This document shows positions 52,383-61,586 of a stretch of 64,000 nt of DNA, one piece after another (the first letter of the stretch is position 1; each line of letters opens with the position of its first letter). Position numbers and translations under genes: made by a program. Source of the DNA: Bacillota bacterium. GTDB lineage: Bacteria > Bacillota > Clostridia > Oscillospirales > Acutalibacteraceae. The stretch covers positions 124,001 to 188,000 of the forward strand of contig JAEZGM010000019.1 in NCBI GenBank assembly GCA_023416955.1. Reading direction: 5' to 3'. A model generated the notes under the pieces. It was not told where the DNA came from. It made no database searches and saw nothing but the letters and a program-made list of their open reading frames with translations.

Positions 52383-54260
52383 ATGGTTTTTTTGTTAAGA
52401 AAGTCTATACTTTTTACATTGATTTCGCACGGGAAGGTGAGCACAATAAAGCAGAAAAAATCACCGCAGCTGAACCATCTGAATTCACTGAAAATGAGGG
52501 TGACTGGTATTTTCTTTATTTTAGTGCTGGTTCCGATGCTGCTGATCAGTGTGGTTACTTCTTTTTTCTACAATCAAAGCATGACAAATCAAGCGAGTGA
52601 AATGGTTGACAACAGTACAGTTCAGAACGTACAGATCATTAATGAACGGCTTGACATCTACAGAAACAAGCTGTATGAAGCGCTGACTGACCGGAATATC
52701 ATCGCTTTGGCGAAAAAACTGAATGAGGCTTCTTCTACGCTCGATACGGCATACCAAAAACAGATTCTGAACTCGGCGCTCAGTAATTATGTTTCCGCAA
52801 AAGGGTACGGAGAAAGCCTGATTTTTATTTCGGATACGGATTACGCCATATATGACAAAACGGCGTTAGGCGGCGGGTCAGTCTGGGACTCACCCGCTTA
52901 CCGGGAAATCTTTCTTAATTTATCAAAAAACCACAAGCAGATCACTTATATTTCCGGAATGAATCCATCTTCGGTCAGCGCATCAGAAAGCAGCGGGACG
53001 GTTTACATGGCATATCCGCTGTGCGACCTTGAAACCCGAAGATATGAGGGGATTCTTGTAATGGGGTTGAGCAATGAAATCTTTCAATATCATTATGAAG
53101 AAGAAGCGGGCAGCCAAAATCAAATCAGAACAATGGACGGGATCCGTTTTGCCACGATCAGCAGCGTGAATCGGATTATTTCAAATTATGATATACAGGA
53201 TCCTCTCTATCAGCAATTGAATACATATCTCAGCGGAAACGAAAAAAGCAGCAGTTTTGATATATTGCACAAGCAAATAAAAGACACGCCCTGGAGTCTT
53301 GTGTGTGTTATGGACCGCAATATTTTGCTTCGTGAAGTAAACCGACTGAAGCAAGTCATGATTACCCTTACCGCTGTCGTATGCGTAGCTTTTCTTCTGA
53401 TTCTTTTGTATATTGTGCGCCGGCTGGATACGTCTGTGCGGAAGGTCGCTGCGGGAATTAAAACCTATGAACCCGGTGAAGATCACACCAATGTAGAGTT
53501 GGGAAAGACCGACGCGCTGTATGCGATTGTCAGGCAGTTTAACGGACTAATCCAGCGGAACAACCAGCTGATTGAAACTTTGAAGGATAAGAATGAAGAA
53601 ATTCAAATCGAAACGGAACAGCGCAAGAAAGCGGAGCTGAAAGCGCTGGAGGCGCAGATTAATCCGCACTTTCTGTATAATGTTCTGGACTCTATCAACT
53701 GGATTGCGATTGATAACGAGGAAATGGAAATCAGCCGGATGCTGACGTCGCTCGGGAGTATCCTGCGCTACAGCGTCACAAATATTGATACCGTTGTCCT
53801 TCTGGAAGCGGAAATCGAATGGATGAAAAAGTATATTTTTTTGCAGCAGGAACGGCTTGGCAAGGTGTTCACCTGTAACTTTGACGTACCTGAAAATACG
53901 CTTACTTTCCCGGTTTATAAAATGCTTTTACAGCCTTTGGTGGAAAATGCGATTATGCATGGCTTTGAGGGAATCTCAAAAAACGGTGTTATTTCGCTGC
54001 GCACGCGCCTGAGGGGACAAAATATGCTGGAAATTCGGATTTCGGACAACGGCTGCGGTATGAGTGAAGAAGCTGTTCGGGAAATCCGGAAAAAAATAGA
54101 GGGGGAAATATCAAAGGGAGGAAGTTCAATCGGGATCAGCAATGTAATCAACCGGATTCACCTGTACTATAAATCACAGGCGAAAATTACGGTGAACAGC
54201 CGGTTGGGCCAAGGAACCGAATTTATCCTGCTGCTGCCGGATGAGGGAGGGACATATTAA
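52383..54260 (+). CDS. YesM-type sensor histidine kinase
   Basis: This membrane sensor of a sugar-responsive two-component system has 625 residues. The first helix (about 42-63) is followed by an extracytoplasmic sensor of about 240 residues, a second helix (about 315-338), a HAMP-like linker with coiled coil and a His_kinase domain with phosphoacceptor His429 in QINPHFLYNVLDS. The C-terminal ATPase carries ENAIMHGFE (N box) and SDNGCGMSE plus GSSIGISNV (G boxes). The start is uncertain: ATG 52383 lies only a few bases after a TATAAT-like -10 box at 52366-52371 and lacks a ribosome binding site. The response regulator gene begins 2 bp after the stop. Confidence 0.92.
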   Translation: MVFLLRKSILFTLISHGKVSTIKQKKSPQLNHLNSLKMRVTGIFFILVLVPMLLISVVTSFFYNQSMTNQASEMVDNSTVQNVQIINERLDIYRNKLYEALTDRNIIALAKKLNEASSTLDTAYQKQILNSALSNYVSAKGYGESLIFISDTDYAIYDKTALGGGSVWDSPAYREIFLNLSKNHKQITYISGMNPSSVSASESSGTVYMAYPLCDLETRRYEGILVMGLSNEIFQYHYEEEAGSQNQIRTMDGIRFATISSVNRIISNYDIQDPLYQQLNTYLSGNEKSSSFDILHKQIKDTPWSLVCVMDRNILLREVNRLKQVMITLTAVVCVAFLLILLYIVRRLDTSVRKVAAGIKTYEPGEDHTNVELGKTDALYAIVRQFNGLIQRNNQLIETLKDKNEEIQIETEQRKKAELKALEAQINPHFLYNVLDSINWIAIDNEEMEISRMLTSLGSILRYSVTNIDTVVLLEAEIEWMKKYIFLQQERLGKVFTCNFDVPENTLTFPVYKMLLQPLVENAIMHGFEGISKNGVISLRTRLRGQNMLEIRISDNGCGMSEEAVREIRKKIEGEISKGGSSIGISNVINRIHLYYKSQAKITVNSRLGQGTEFILLLPDEGGTY

Positions 54261-54261
54261 G

Positions 54262-54999
54262 ATGAAGATCATAATCGTAGAAGATGAATTGCGCATCAGG
54301 AATGGTCTTGTCCATTTAATCCCTAAAATAAGTGAAAGCTATCGTGTTGTTGCGGAAGCGGAAAACGGGTATGACGGAATCCGCTGTGTGCAGGATCTGA
54401 CGCCGGATGTCGTTATCACCGATATTTGTATGCCCAAAACGGACGGGCTAAAAATGATTTCGGAAATACAGGCGCTGGGCCTGAACCCCAAGTTCATTGT
54501 TATCAGCGGATACGCGGAATTTAATTATGCGCAGCAGGCGATGCATCTTGGCGTGCAGGAATATTTGCTTAAACCGATTTCCGTCGACAGCCTGACGGCG
54601 ACGCTTGCGCGGCTGGAAAAATCCTTGACAGGGGAAGCACAGAATACAACGGAGAGCGAGGCGCGCTACTCCGCAATGGTGTCGGATATGGTGAATACCA
54701 TCAATTCGAAGTACGGTCAGCATTTGAGAATGGATATGTTTGCCGAGAGGTATCGGGTAACGCCGGAGTACCTCAGTACATTATTCACGAAGGAAACGCA
54801 GACGACCTTTTCCAATTATCTGAAAACCGTGCGTATGGAAAAAGCCAAGGAGCTTTTGGAAACCAGCGACCTTAAAATTTATGAGATCGCCTGCCGGGTG
54901 GGTTACCCGGAGCAAAAGTATTTTTCCAAAGTATTCAAAGAGTACGCGGGATCTTCCGCAAAACAATACATCGTCAAAAGGCAGCATACGTCCGGGTAA
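54262..54999 (+). CDS. YesN-type response regulator with AraC DNA-binding domain
   Basis: This 245-residue regulator has a receiver domain (about 1-120) with acidic pair EDE and phosphoacceptor Asp54 in VITDICMPK, followed by an AraC-type double helix-turn-helix (about 140-242; EYLSTLFTKETQTTFSNYL and YEIACRVGYPEQKYFSKVFKEYAG). It pairs with the YesM-like kinase and probably activates the importer/GH31 operon starting at 55200. The ribosome binding site GAGGGAGGG lies inside the kinase gene's last codons, indicating coupled translation. Confidence 0.93.
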   Translation: MKIIIVEDELRIRNGLVHLIPKISESYRVVAEAENGYDGIRCVQDLTPDVVITDICMPKTDGLKMISEIQALGLNPKFIVISGYAEFNYAQQAMHLGVQEYLLKPISVDSLTATLARLEKSLTGEAQNTTESEARYSAMVSDMVNTINSKYGQHLRMDMFAERYRVTPEYLSTLFTKETQTTFSNYLKTVRMEKAKELLETSDLKIYEIACRVGYPEQKYFSKVFKEYAGSSAKQYIVKRQHTSG

Positions 55000-55029
55000 T
55001 ACCGGTCTATTGCATTGCCCCGAAAATCT

Positions 55030-55070
55030 TTGCCCTGCGGTTGTGGTGCCATAACTGCAGGGCAATTTTA
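55030..55070 (+). terminator. Terminator after the two-component genes
   Basis: TTGCCCTGC (55030-55038) pairs with GCAGGGCAA (55057-55065), with a second inner stem and the tail TTTTA. It separates the regulatory genes from the importer operon. Confidence 0.72.
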
Positions 55071-55199
55071 TTGAATGTGTTATAAAATAAACAGATAAAA
55101 TAAATTTTACTGTTGATAATAGTATACTTTTCTTAAAAAGTTGGAATTTTTTAATCAGGGAAAATCGATTATACTGATTTCATCAAAGGAGGTAGTTGT

Positions 55200-56483
55200 A
55201 TGAAACATCAATTAAAAAAAGTTGTCGCAGGGTTAATGGCAGCTGCTATTTGTGCCGGCACGGTCGGCTGTGCAGCTTCGGGGGATTCACCCGGCAGCGC
55301 AGCTTCCGCGGCCTCATCCGGCGGATCAAGCAGCGAGGTCACCGAAATCCGTTTCTGGCACTATATGTCTATGGACAAAGAGGGGGCCGAAGTACAGAAA
55401 ATCGTGGATCAGTATAATGCTTCCCAGTCAAAGGTCAAGGTTGTCGCACAGTATGTTCCGCGCAATGAGCTGATGAAGCAGTACACAATCGGCGCGGTTT
55501 CAGGCGATCTGCCGGACGTGGGCGCGGTGGACAATCCGGATCACGCATCCTATGCGGCGATGGGCGTCTTCGAGGATATTTCGGATCTTTACAACGCATG
55601 GGACGGCGCTCAGTTTTTACCCGGGCCGCTCGCGTCGGTAATGTTCAACGGGAAGGTCTACGGTGTGCCGTGGGGCAATAACTGCCTGGGACTTTTTTAT
55701 GACGAAGACGCATTGAAAGCAGCGGGAGTCAGTGTTCCAACCACATGGACAGAACTGGAAGCCGCGGCAAAAGCGCTCACGAAAGGAACCACGAAGGGCT
55801 TGGCACTCAGCGCGGTGGGCAGTGAGGAAGGTACCTTCCAGTTTATGCCGTTCCTTCTTTCTGCAGGCGGAAACGTCGATAATCTTGCTTCCGAAAAATC
55901 CGTAAAAGCACTGAATTATATTTCCGGACTTGTGAAAAATGGCTATGTCAGCAAAGAAGCGATCAACTGGACACAGGCCGATGTTGAGAAGCAATTTGCT
56001 TCCGGCTCCGCCGCAATGATGATCAACGGCCCGTGGAATATTGCTTCTGTAAAAAAGGACGCACCAAATAAAAAATGGAGTGTTACAAAGATTCCGAAAG
56101 CTGATGACGGCGATTATGCTTCCGTGCTTGGCGGCGAAAACCTTGTAATCTGCAAAGGCGCTAAAAAAGACGCTGCATGGGACTTTATCAAGTACCTCAG
56201 CAGCAAGGAAAACTCCGCGGAGCTTTGTGCCAAGATCGGCCGTTTTTCACCGCGTTCCGATGTGGATGTTCAGGAAATGTTTAAAGATGACCCGGTACTG
56301 GCTCTCTTCGCCGGTTTGATGCCGAACGCAAAATCCCGCGGCCCGCACCAGAAATGGCCCGAAATTTCTTCCGCAATTCAAACCGCGTTGCAGGAATCCC
56401 TGACGGGACAAAAGAGCGCGGCGGATGCAATGAAGGATGCGAAAGCCAAAGCTGACGAGGTGAATGCGAGCCTCAAATCATAA
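55200..56483 (+). CDS. Sugar-binding lipoprotein of the GH31 locus
   Basis: This 427-residue family 1 binding protein has lipobox GTVGC (Cys24) and a Ser/Gly linker. Landmarks are EIRFWHYMSMDKEG, LPDVGAVDNPDHASY, VYGVPWGNNCLGLFYDEDAL and MMINGPWNIASV. GGAGG lies 8 bp before ATG 55200. A -10-like TATACT is visible about 25 bp upstream of the ribosome binding site, without a good -35 box, as expected for an activator-dependent promoter under the YesN-like regulator. Confidence 0.93.
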   Translation: MKHQLKKVVAGLMAAAICAGTVGCAASGDSPGSAASAASSGGSSSEVTEIRFWHYMSMDKEGAEVQKIVDQYNASQSKVKVVAQYVPRNELMKQYTIGAVSGDLPDVGAVDNPDHASYAAMGVFEDISDLYNAWDGAQFLPGPLASVMFNGKVYGVPWGNNCLGLFYDEDALKAAGVSVPTTWTELEAAAKALTKGTTKGLALSAVGSEEGTFQFMPFLLSAGGNVDNLASEKSVKALNYISGLVKNGYVSKEAINWTQADVEKQFASGSAAMMINGPWNIASVKKDAPNKKWSVTKIPKADDGDYASVLGGENLVICKGAKKDAAWDFIKYLSSKENSAELCAKIGRFSPRSDVDVQEMFKDDPVLALFAGLMPNAKSRGPHQKWPEISSAIQTALQESLTGQKSAADAMKDAKAKADEVNASLKS

Positions 56484-56594
56484 TTGCGTTTTAATTCCGG
56501 AAGCTCCTTGGCTGATTGCGGGCTGCAACCGCAATAGCCGGAGCTTTCTGTCAATCCGACAAGAAATTACTAGTTTTTAGAAGGGGAAGTTTCC

Positions 56595-57503
56595 ATGAAA
56601 CGCAAATTTCACATGAATGAGCGGACCCGCTCTGTCTGCACCGGATACGCCTTCGTTTTGCCGGCCCTCATTTTTATGATTGCCCTGATCGGCTATCCGA
56701 TTATTTACAACTTTCTCATCAGCTTTCAGGATGTAACAGCGCAGACCATTGCGACCAATGTCAGAAAATTTATTGGTTTCAGCAATTATAAGAACATTCT
56801 GTCAGACCCCTTGATGAAAGCTTCTTTCCAGCATACATTTTTGTATACAATCGGTTGCCTTGTAATTCAGTTCAGCGTGGGTTTTTTGCTTGCACTGTTT
56901 TTTTCAAAGCGTTTTAAACTCAGCAAATTCCTGCGCGGCCTGATTGTAATCAGTTGGATGCTTCCCGTAACTGTTACCGCATTGATTTTTAAATTTATGC
57001 TTTCAGAAGGCAACGGCATTGTGAATCAGCTGCTGATGAATCTGCATCTGCTGCAGGCACCGGTGGGCTGGCTGACCAACGGAAGCACCGCGCTGTGGGG
57101 ACTCATTATCGCAAACAGCTGGATCGGAATCCCCTTTAACATGCTGCTGCTTACAACGGGGCTCAATAATATTCCTGAAGACGTCTATGAGGCGGCAAGT
57201 ATTGACGGCGCGAACGGAGTTCAGAAATTTTTTAATGTTACAATTCCACTGCTGAAACCCACAATGATGTCTGTGCTGATTCTTGGGTTTGTGTACACTT
57301 TCAAAGTGTTTGACCTGGTATTCGTTATGACCAACGGCGGGCCCGTGGATGCCACTCAGGTGCTTTCTACATACTCCTATAAGCTGTCCTTTACCTATTT
57401 CCGGTTCGGCGAGGGAGCCGCCGCGGCCAATGTTCTGTTCCTGTGCCTGTTTGCCGTGGCATTGGTTTACCTGCGGTTTGTTTCAGAGGATGAGGTGATG
57501 TGA
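56595..57503 (+). CDS. ABC sugar permease of the GH31 locus (MalF-like)
   Basis: This 302-residue CUT1 permease has six helices and the EAA loop YEAASIDGANGVQKFFNVTIP. AAGGGGAAG precedes ATG 56595. The 110-bp gap from the binding-protein gene contains GGAGCTTCC...-type complementary segments (near 56497 and 56540) that may form a stem, as at the same position in the other importer operons. Confidence 0.93.
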   Translation: MKRKFHMNERTRSVCTGYAFVLPALIFMIALIGYPIIYNFLISFQDVTAQTIATNVRKFIGFSNYKNILSDPLMKASFQHTFLYTIGCLVIQFSVGFLLALFFSKRFKLSKFLRGLIVISWMLPVTVTALIFKFMLSEGNGIVNQLLMNLHLLQAPVGWLTNGSTALWGLIIANSWIGIPFNMLLLTTGLNNIPEDVYEAASIDGANGVQKFFNVTIPLLKPTMMSVLILGFVYTFKVFDLVFVMTNGGPVDATQVLSTYSYKLSFTYFRFGEGAAAANVLFLCLFAVALVYLRFVSEDEVM

Positions 57504-57504
57504 C

Positions 57505-58347
57505 ATGAATAAGAAATTGATTCATTTAAAAGAAAAACAAAGATCTGCGATTTACAGTGTGCTTGCTATTCTGATCTGTATGATATTTATGTTCCCGCTT
57601 TACTGGATTATTGTCAGCTCGTTTAAAATAGATGGCGAGATTTTTGCGAACCCGCCCACGCTCTGGCCGAAACAGTTTACGCTGGACGCATATATTCTTC
57701 AACTCCAGACCATCGCCTTACCGTTTCGCAACTCTGTGATTATTGCTTCCTGTTCCATGCTGATTTCAGCCTGCCTGTCTATTCCGGCAGCGTATGGCCT
57801 TGCACGTTACAAGGTGCCGGGGAAACGGACTTTTCTGATGACATTCCTTATCACACAAATGCTGCCGGCAAGTCTGGTGCTTACGCCCTTGTACCTGATT
57901 TTTGCTCGGCTCAGTTTGACCAACAACCTGTTGGCACCGATTTTGTCCACCGCAACGGTTACGATTCCATTTAACATATTGATGCTGAGACCTGCGCTTT
58001 TAAATTGTCCGCGTGAGTTGGAGGACGCAGCCAAAATTGACGGCTGCAATACATTTTCCTGTTTTATTCGTATCATCATCCCGATTTTTAAATCCAGCAT
58101 TATTACAGCGGCGGCCTTTGGATTCATTATGTCGTGGAATGACCTTGTGTATTCCATGACATTCAATACAAAAGAAACACTTCGTCCTATGACGACCAGC
58201 ATTTATACCTTTATGAACCAGTACGGTACGCAGTGGAATCAAATCATGGCGTACGGCGTGCTGCTGATTCTGCCGATTGCCGTCGTGTTCCTGACGCTGC
58301 AGAAACATATCGTGAGCGGACTGGTCAGCGGATCGGTAAAGGGATAA
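57505..58347 (+). CDS. ABC sugar permease of the GH31 locus (MalG-like)
   Basis: This 280-residue CUT1 permease has six helices, the EAA loop LEDAAKIDGCNTFSCFIRIIIP and the typical C terminus QKHIVSGLVSGSVKG. It begins one base after the upstream stop, with GAGGTGATG as overlapping ribosome binding site. Confidence 0.93.
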   Translation: MNKKLIHLKEKQRSAIYSVLAILICMIFMFPLYWIIVSSFKIDGEIFANPPTLWPKQFTLDAYILQLQTIALPFRNSVIIASCSMLISACLSIPAAYGLARYKVPGKRTFLMTFLITQMLPASLVLTPLYLIFARLSLTNNLLAPILSTATVTIPFNILMLRPALLNCPRELEDAAKIDGCNTFSCFIRIIIPIFKSSIITAAAFGFIMSWNDLVYSMTFNTKETLRPMTTSIYTFMNQYGTQWNQIMAYGVLLILPIAVVFLTLQKHIVSGLVSGSVKG

Positions 58348-58382
58348 AAATACAGAACAACCGATGAAAGGGAGTAATTGCG

Positions 58383-60395
58383 ATGGCAGTTTTTACGAAA
58401 TATGAAGATAAACTGGTTTACCACTATGATGCCGAGGAAGTATGGCTGGAACCATGGGGGAGCAACAGTCTGCGTGTACGCGCCTATAAAATGGCCGAAA
58501 TGCCCGCGGAAGACTGGGCGCTTCTGAAGCAGAAACCCTGTACACCCGATATCGTAATCGATGAAAGTCAGGCGCAGATTTCAAACGGAAAAATACGCGC
58601 GGTGATCACATATGCCGGAAAGATCACATTTTACAATCAAACAGGCAAGGTCTTGCTGGAGGAATACCTGCGCAACCGCAAGGACTTTAAAGCAGAGTAC
58701 TGCAGCGCCCTGATTGTCGACGCGCGTGAATTCAAGCCGATTATCGGAGGCGATTATGCCCTTACTGTGCGCTTTGAGTCCAATCCGGAAGAGAAACTGT
58801 TCGGCATGGGGCAGTACCAGCAGCCTTACCTTGACCTCAAAGGAACCGATCTGGAACTGGCGCAGCGTAATTCACAGGCCAGCGTACCGTTTGCGCTTTC
58901 TTCGCTCGGCTACGGCTTTCTGTGGAACAATCCGGCCGTTGGGCGTGTCACTTTCGGTAAAAATCTGACCACATGGCAGGCATATTCCACGAAAAAAATG
59001 GATTACTGGATTACCGCCGGGGACACCCCTGCCGAAATTGAGCGTGCTTACGCCGATGTAACCGGCAAGGTACCGATGATGCCGGAATACGGAATGGGAT
59101 TCTGGCAGTGCAAGCTGCGCTACCAGACGCAGGATGAACTGCTTGAGGTGGCGCGTGAATATAAAAAGCGCGGACTGCCGATTTCTGTAATTGTGATTGA
59201 CTATTTCCATTGGCCGCGTCAGGGCGACTGGCGCTTCGATGAGAAATATTGGCCCGACCCGGACGCCATGATTCAGGAATTGAAGGAAATGGGCATTGAG
59301 CTGATGGTGTCCATTTGGCCGACGGTTGACTATAAAAGCGAAAATTTTGAAGAAATGGAGGAAAAGGGATATCTGATTCAGACGGAACGTGGATTCCGTA
59401 TCGTCATGGACTTTCAGGGAAACACCGTGCACTATGACGCAACCAATCCGGAGGCACGCGACTACGTCTGGAAAAAAGCAAAGCAGAACTATTATGATAA
59501 AGGAATCCGAACTTTCTGGCTTGACGAAGCGGAACCGGAGTACCGTGTCTATGACTTTGAGAACTATCGGTACAAGATGGGTCCGAATGTTCAAATCGGC
59601 AATATTTATCCCGCAATGTACGCAAAAACGTTTTTTGACGGTATGAAGGCGGAAGGACAGGAAAACATCGTGAATCTTCTGCGCTGCGCGTGGGCCGGTT
59701 CCCAGCGCTACGGCGCGCTGGTATGGTCGGGTGACATTCACTCCAGCTTTTCCAGCCTTCGCAATCAGTTTGCCGCAGGTCTGAATATGGGCATTGCCGG
59801 TATCCCGTGGTGGACGACCGATATCGGCGGATTCCACGGCGGCAATCCGAAGGATCCTGAGTTCCAGGAGCTGCTGGTACGCTGGTTCCAGTACGGCACG
59901 TTCTGCCCCGTTATGCGTCTGCACGGGGAACGCCAGCCGCTGAAATCACCGATCGGTACGGAAGGCGGAGCACTTTGCGTGTCCGGTGCAGATAACGAAG
60001 TCTGGAGCTTCGGCGACGTGAATTACGAGATTCTTAAGAAATTTTTGTTTCTGCGCGAAGCAATGAAACCCTATGTGGCACAATTAATGAAAGATGCACA
60101 TGAAAAAGGCGATCCGGTCATGCGCCCGCTGTTTTATGATTTTTCGTCGGATAAAGCAAGCTGGGACTGCAGCGATCAATTCATGTTCGGTGCCAATGTG
60201 CTGGTTGCACCTGTACTGTACGCGGGAATGAAGGAACGCAGCGTTTACCTGCCCACGGGCGCACAGTGGACGAATTTCTGGACCGGGGAAAACTATGAGG
60301 GCGGTCAAACCGTTACTGTCGCGACACCAATGGAAGAAATCCCCGTATTCACCCGCGATGGGTTTCAGCTTACGAAAGGTGGGGCGGTAAAATGA
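58383..60395 (+). CDS. GH31 alpha-xylosidase/alpha-glucosidase-like enzyme
   Basis: This cytoplasmic retaining glycosidase of family 31 has 670 residues, about 100 shorter than YicI-type alpha-xylosidases. An N-terminal beta domain, TIM barrel and short C-terminal beta domains are present. Motifs are GFWQCKLRYQTQDELLEVA, VIVIDYFHWPRQGDW, the nucleophile Asp381 in FWLDEAEPEY, the acid/base Asp451 in WSGDIHSS and PWWTTDIGGFHGG. The long aromatic-containing nucleophile loop and the F-W pattern resemble alpha-xylosidases acting on xyloglucan fragments more than maltases, but this is not decisive. No signal peptide. It overlaps the next gene by 4 bp (ATGA), so the two act together. Confidence 0.9.
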   Translation: MAVFTKYEDKLVYHYDAEEVWLEPWGSNSLRVRAYKMAEMPAEDWALLKQKPCTPDIVIDESQAQISNGKIRAVITYAGKITFYNQTGKVLLEEYLRNRKDFKAEYCSALIVDAREFKPIIGGDYALTVRFESNPEEKLFGMGQYQQPYLDLKGTDLELAQRNSQASVPFALSSLGYGFLWNNPAVGRVTFGKNLTTWQAYSTKKMDYWITAGDTPAEIERAYADVTGKVPMMPEYGMGFWQCKLRYQTQDELLEVAREYKKRGLPISVIVIDYFHWPRQGDWRFDEKYWPDPDAMIQELKEMGIELMVSIWPTVDYKSENFEEMEEKGYLIQTERGFRIVMDFQGNTVHYDATNPEARDYVWKKAKQNYYDKGIRTFWLDEAEPEYRVYDFENYRYKMGPNVQIGNIYPAMYAKTFFDGMKAEGQENIVNLLRCAWAGSQRYGALVWSGDIHSSFSSLRNQFAAGLNMGIAGIPWWTTDIGGFHGGNPKDPEFQELLVRWFQYGTFCPVMRLHGERQPLKSPIGTEGGALCVSGADNEVWSFGDVNYEILKKFLFLREAMKPYVAQLMKDAHEKGDPVMRPLFYDFSSDKASWDCSDQFMFGANVLVAPVLYAGMKERSVYLPTGAQWTNFWTGENYEGGQTVTVATPMEEIPVFTRDGFQLTKGGAVK

Positions 60396-61423
60396 AAACG
60401 GCGGTATTTTACGGAAAGCACGATATTCGGGTGGAAAAACGTCCCGTGCGCGAGCCGGGGCCGGAGGAAATCTGTATCAGGGTCAAGGCCTGCGGCATCT
60501 GCGGCACGGATATGCATATTTTTGAAGGGGACAAAGGGGCGGCGGATTGTACACCGCCCACTATCCTGGGACACGAATTTTCCGGGGTTGTGGAACAGGT
60601 CGGCAGTATGGTAACGGATTTTGTACCGGGTGACCGTGTTTGTATTGACCCGAACTGTACCTGTGGCGGATGCAGCTACTGCAACAGCGGGCTTGCCCAT
60701 TTCTGCACGCATATGACCGGAACCGGCACTACGGCCGACGGAGGATTTGCGCAGTTCTGCACGGTAAACCGAAAGCAGGTCTACCGCCTGGCTGATTCGG
60801 TGTCGTTTGAAGAAGGGGCGATGGCCGAACCGTTGTCCTGCTGTCTGCACGGAATCGATTTGTGCGAACTGCGCCCCGGCAGTACGGTTGTGGTAATCGG
60901 CGGCGGTATGATCGGCCTGCTGATGCTCCAGCTTGCGCGCATTTCCGGCGCGGCACGGGTGATCCTTTCGGAGCCTGTCGCGCAGAAGCGCGAAATAGGT
61001 AAAAAGCTGGGTGCTGATCTGTGCCTTGACCCCAATGAGGGAACGCTGTGTGCCATGCTGAAAAGCCACGGAATCGACCGAGCGGACGCAGTCATTGAAT
61101 GTGTCGGAAAACCGGCAACCATAGAACAGGCAATTGAAGCTGCGGGGAAACGATCGGTTGTAATGCTGTTCGGTCTGACAAAACCGGACGCGGAAGTTCC
61201 TGTAAAGCCATTTACGCTGTTTGAGAAAGAGGTTGTCCTGAAAGCGTCCTATATTAATCCTTACACAATGCCGCGTGCCGTCGAGCTGATTAATTCCGGA
61301 AGAATCGACGTGCATTCGATGGTACAGCCGGTGCAGCCCTTGGAGCAGTTAGGCTCTATCCTTTCGGATGCCCAGCTGCGTACCGGCGGAAAGTTTATTA
61401 TTTCCCCCTGGCTGGAAGCGTAG
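60392..61423 (+). CDS. Zinc-dependent sugar dehydrogenase-like ADH
   Basis: This 343-residue medium-chain dehydrogenase has catalytic zinc ligands Cys37 in GICGTD and His61/Glu62 in GHEFSG, structural zinc cysteines in CGGCSYCNSGLAHFC and the cofactor motif VVVIGGGMIGLLML. It is translationally coupled to the GH31 gene and followed by a sugar-acid dehydratase, so oxidation of the monosaccharide released by GH31 (xylose or glucose) to a lactone or acid is an attractive reading. The family also includes polyol and threonine dehydrogenases, so the substrate is inferred from context only. Confidence 0.9.
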   Translation: MKTAVFYGKHDIRVEKRPVREPGPEEICIRVKACGICGTDMHIFEGDKGAADCTPPTILGHEFSGVVEQVGSMVTDFVPGDRVCIDPNCTCGGCSYCNSGLAHFCTHMTGTGTTADGGFAQFCTVNRKQVYRLADSVSFEEGAMAEPLSCCLHGIDLCELRPGSTVVVIGGGMIGLLMLQLARISGAARVILSEPVAQKREIGKKLGADLCLDPNEGTLCAMLKSHGIDRADAVIECVGKPATIEQAIEAAGKRSVVMLFGLTKPDAEVPVKPFTLFEKEVVLKASYINPYTMPRAVELINSGRIDVHSMVQPVQPLEQLGSILSDAQLRTGGKFIISPWLEA

Positions 61424-61513
61424 CCTGCCGTTTGTCTCATCACGGTAATCGGCTCGGTATCATGGACAGCCAAAGAAAAAAGTTGTAGGATAAAACTAAA
61501 ACAGTATTGCATA

Positions 61514-61542
61514 CTGTCCGGCGTAATAAGCGCGCCGGGCAG
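61514..61542 (+). terminator. Hairpin between the ADH and dehydratase genes
   Basis: CTGTCCGGCG (61514-61523) pairs with CGCCGGGCAG (61533-61542) with one wobble. The tail TAAATTAC is not a T tract, so it is more likely a stabilising stem or partial terminator. Confidence 0.45.
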
Positions 61543-61586
61543 TAAATTACAGTGATATAAATAAAGACGGGAGGAAATGATTTACC

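Noticed and set aside
58872..59924. Long open frame of about 350 codons on the minus strand
   Set aside because: It is antisense to the GH31 gene with its catalytic motifs, and the translation has no domain-like pattern.
60365..61315. Long minus-strand frame over the ADH gene
   Set aside because: It is antisense to a gene with complete zinc and cofactor motifs; the composition is typical of a shadow frame.
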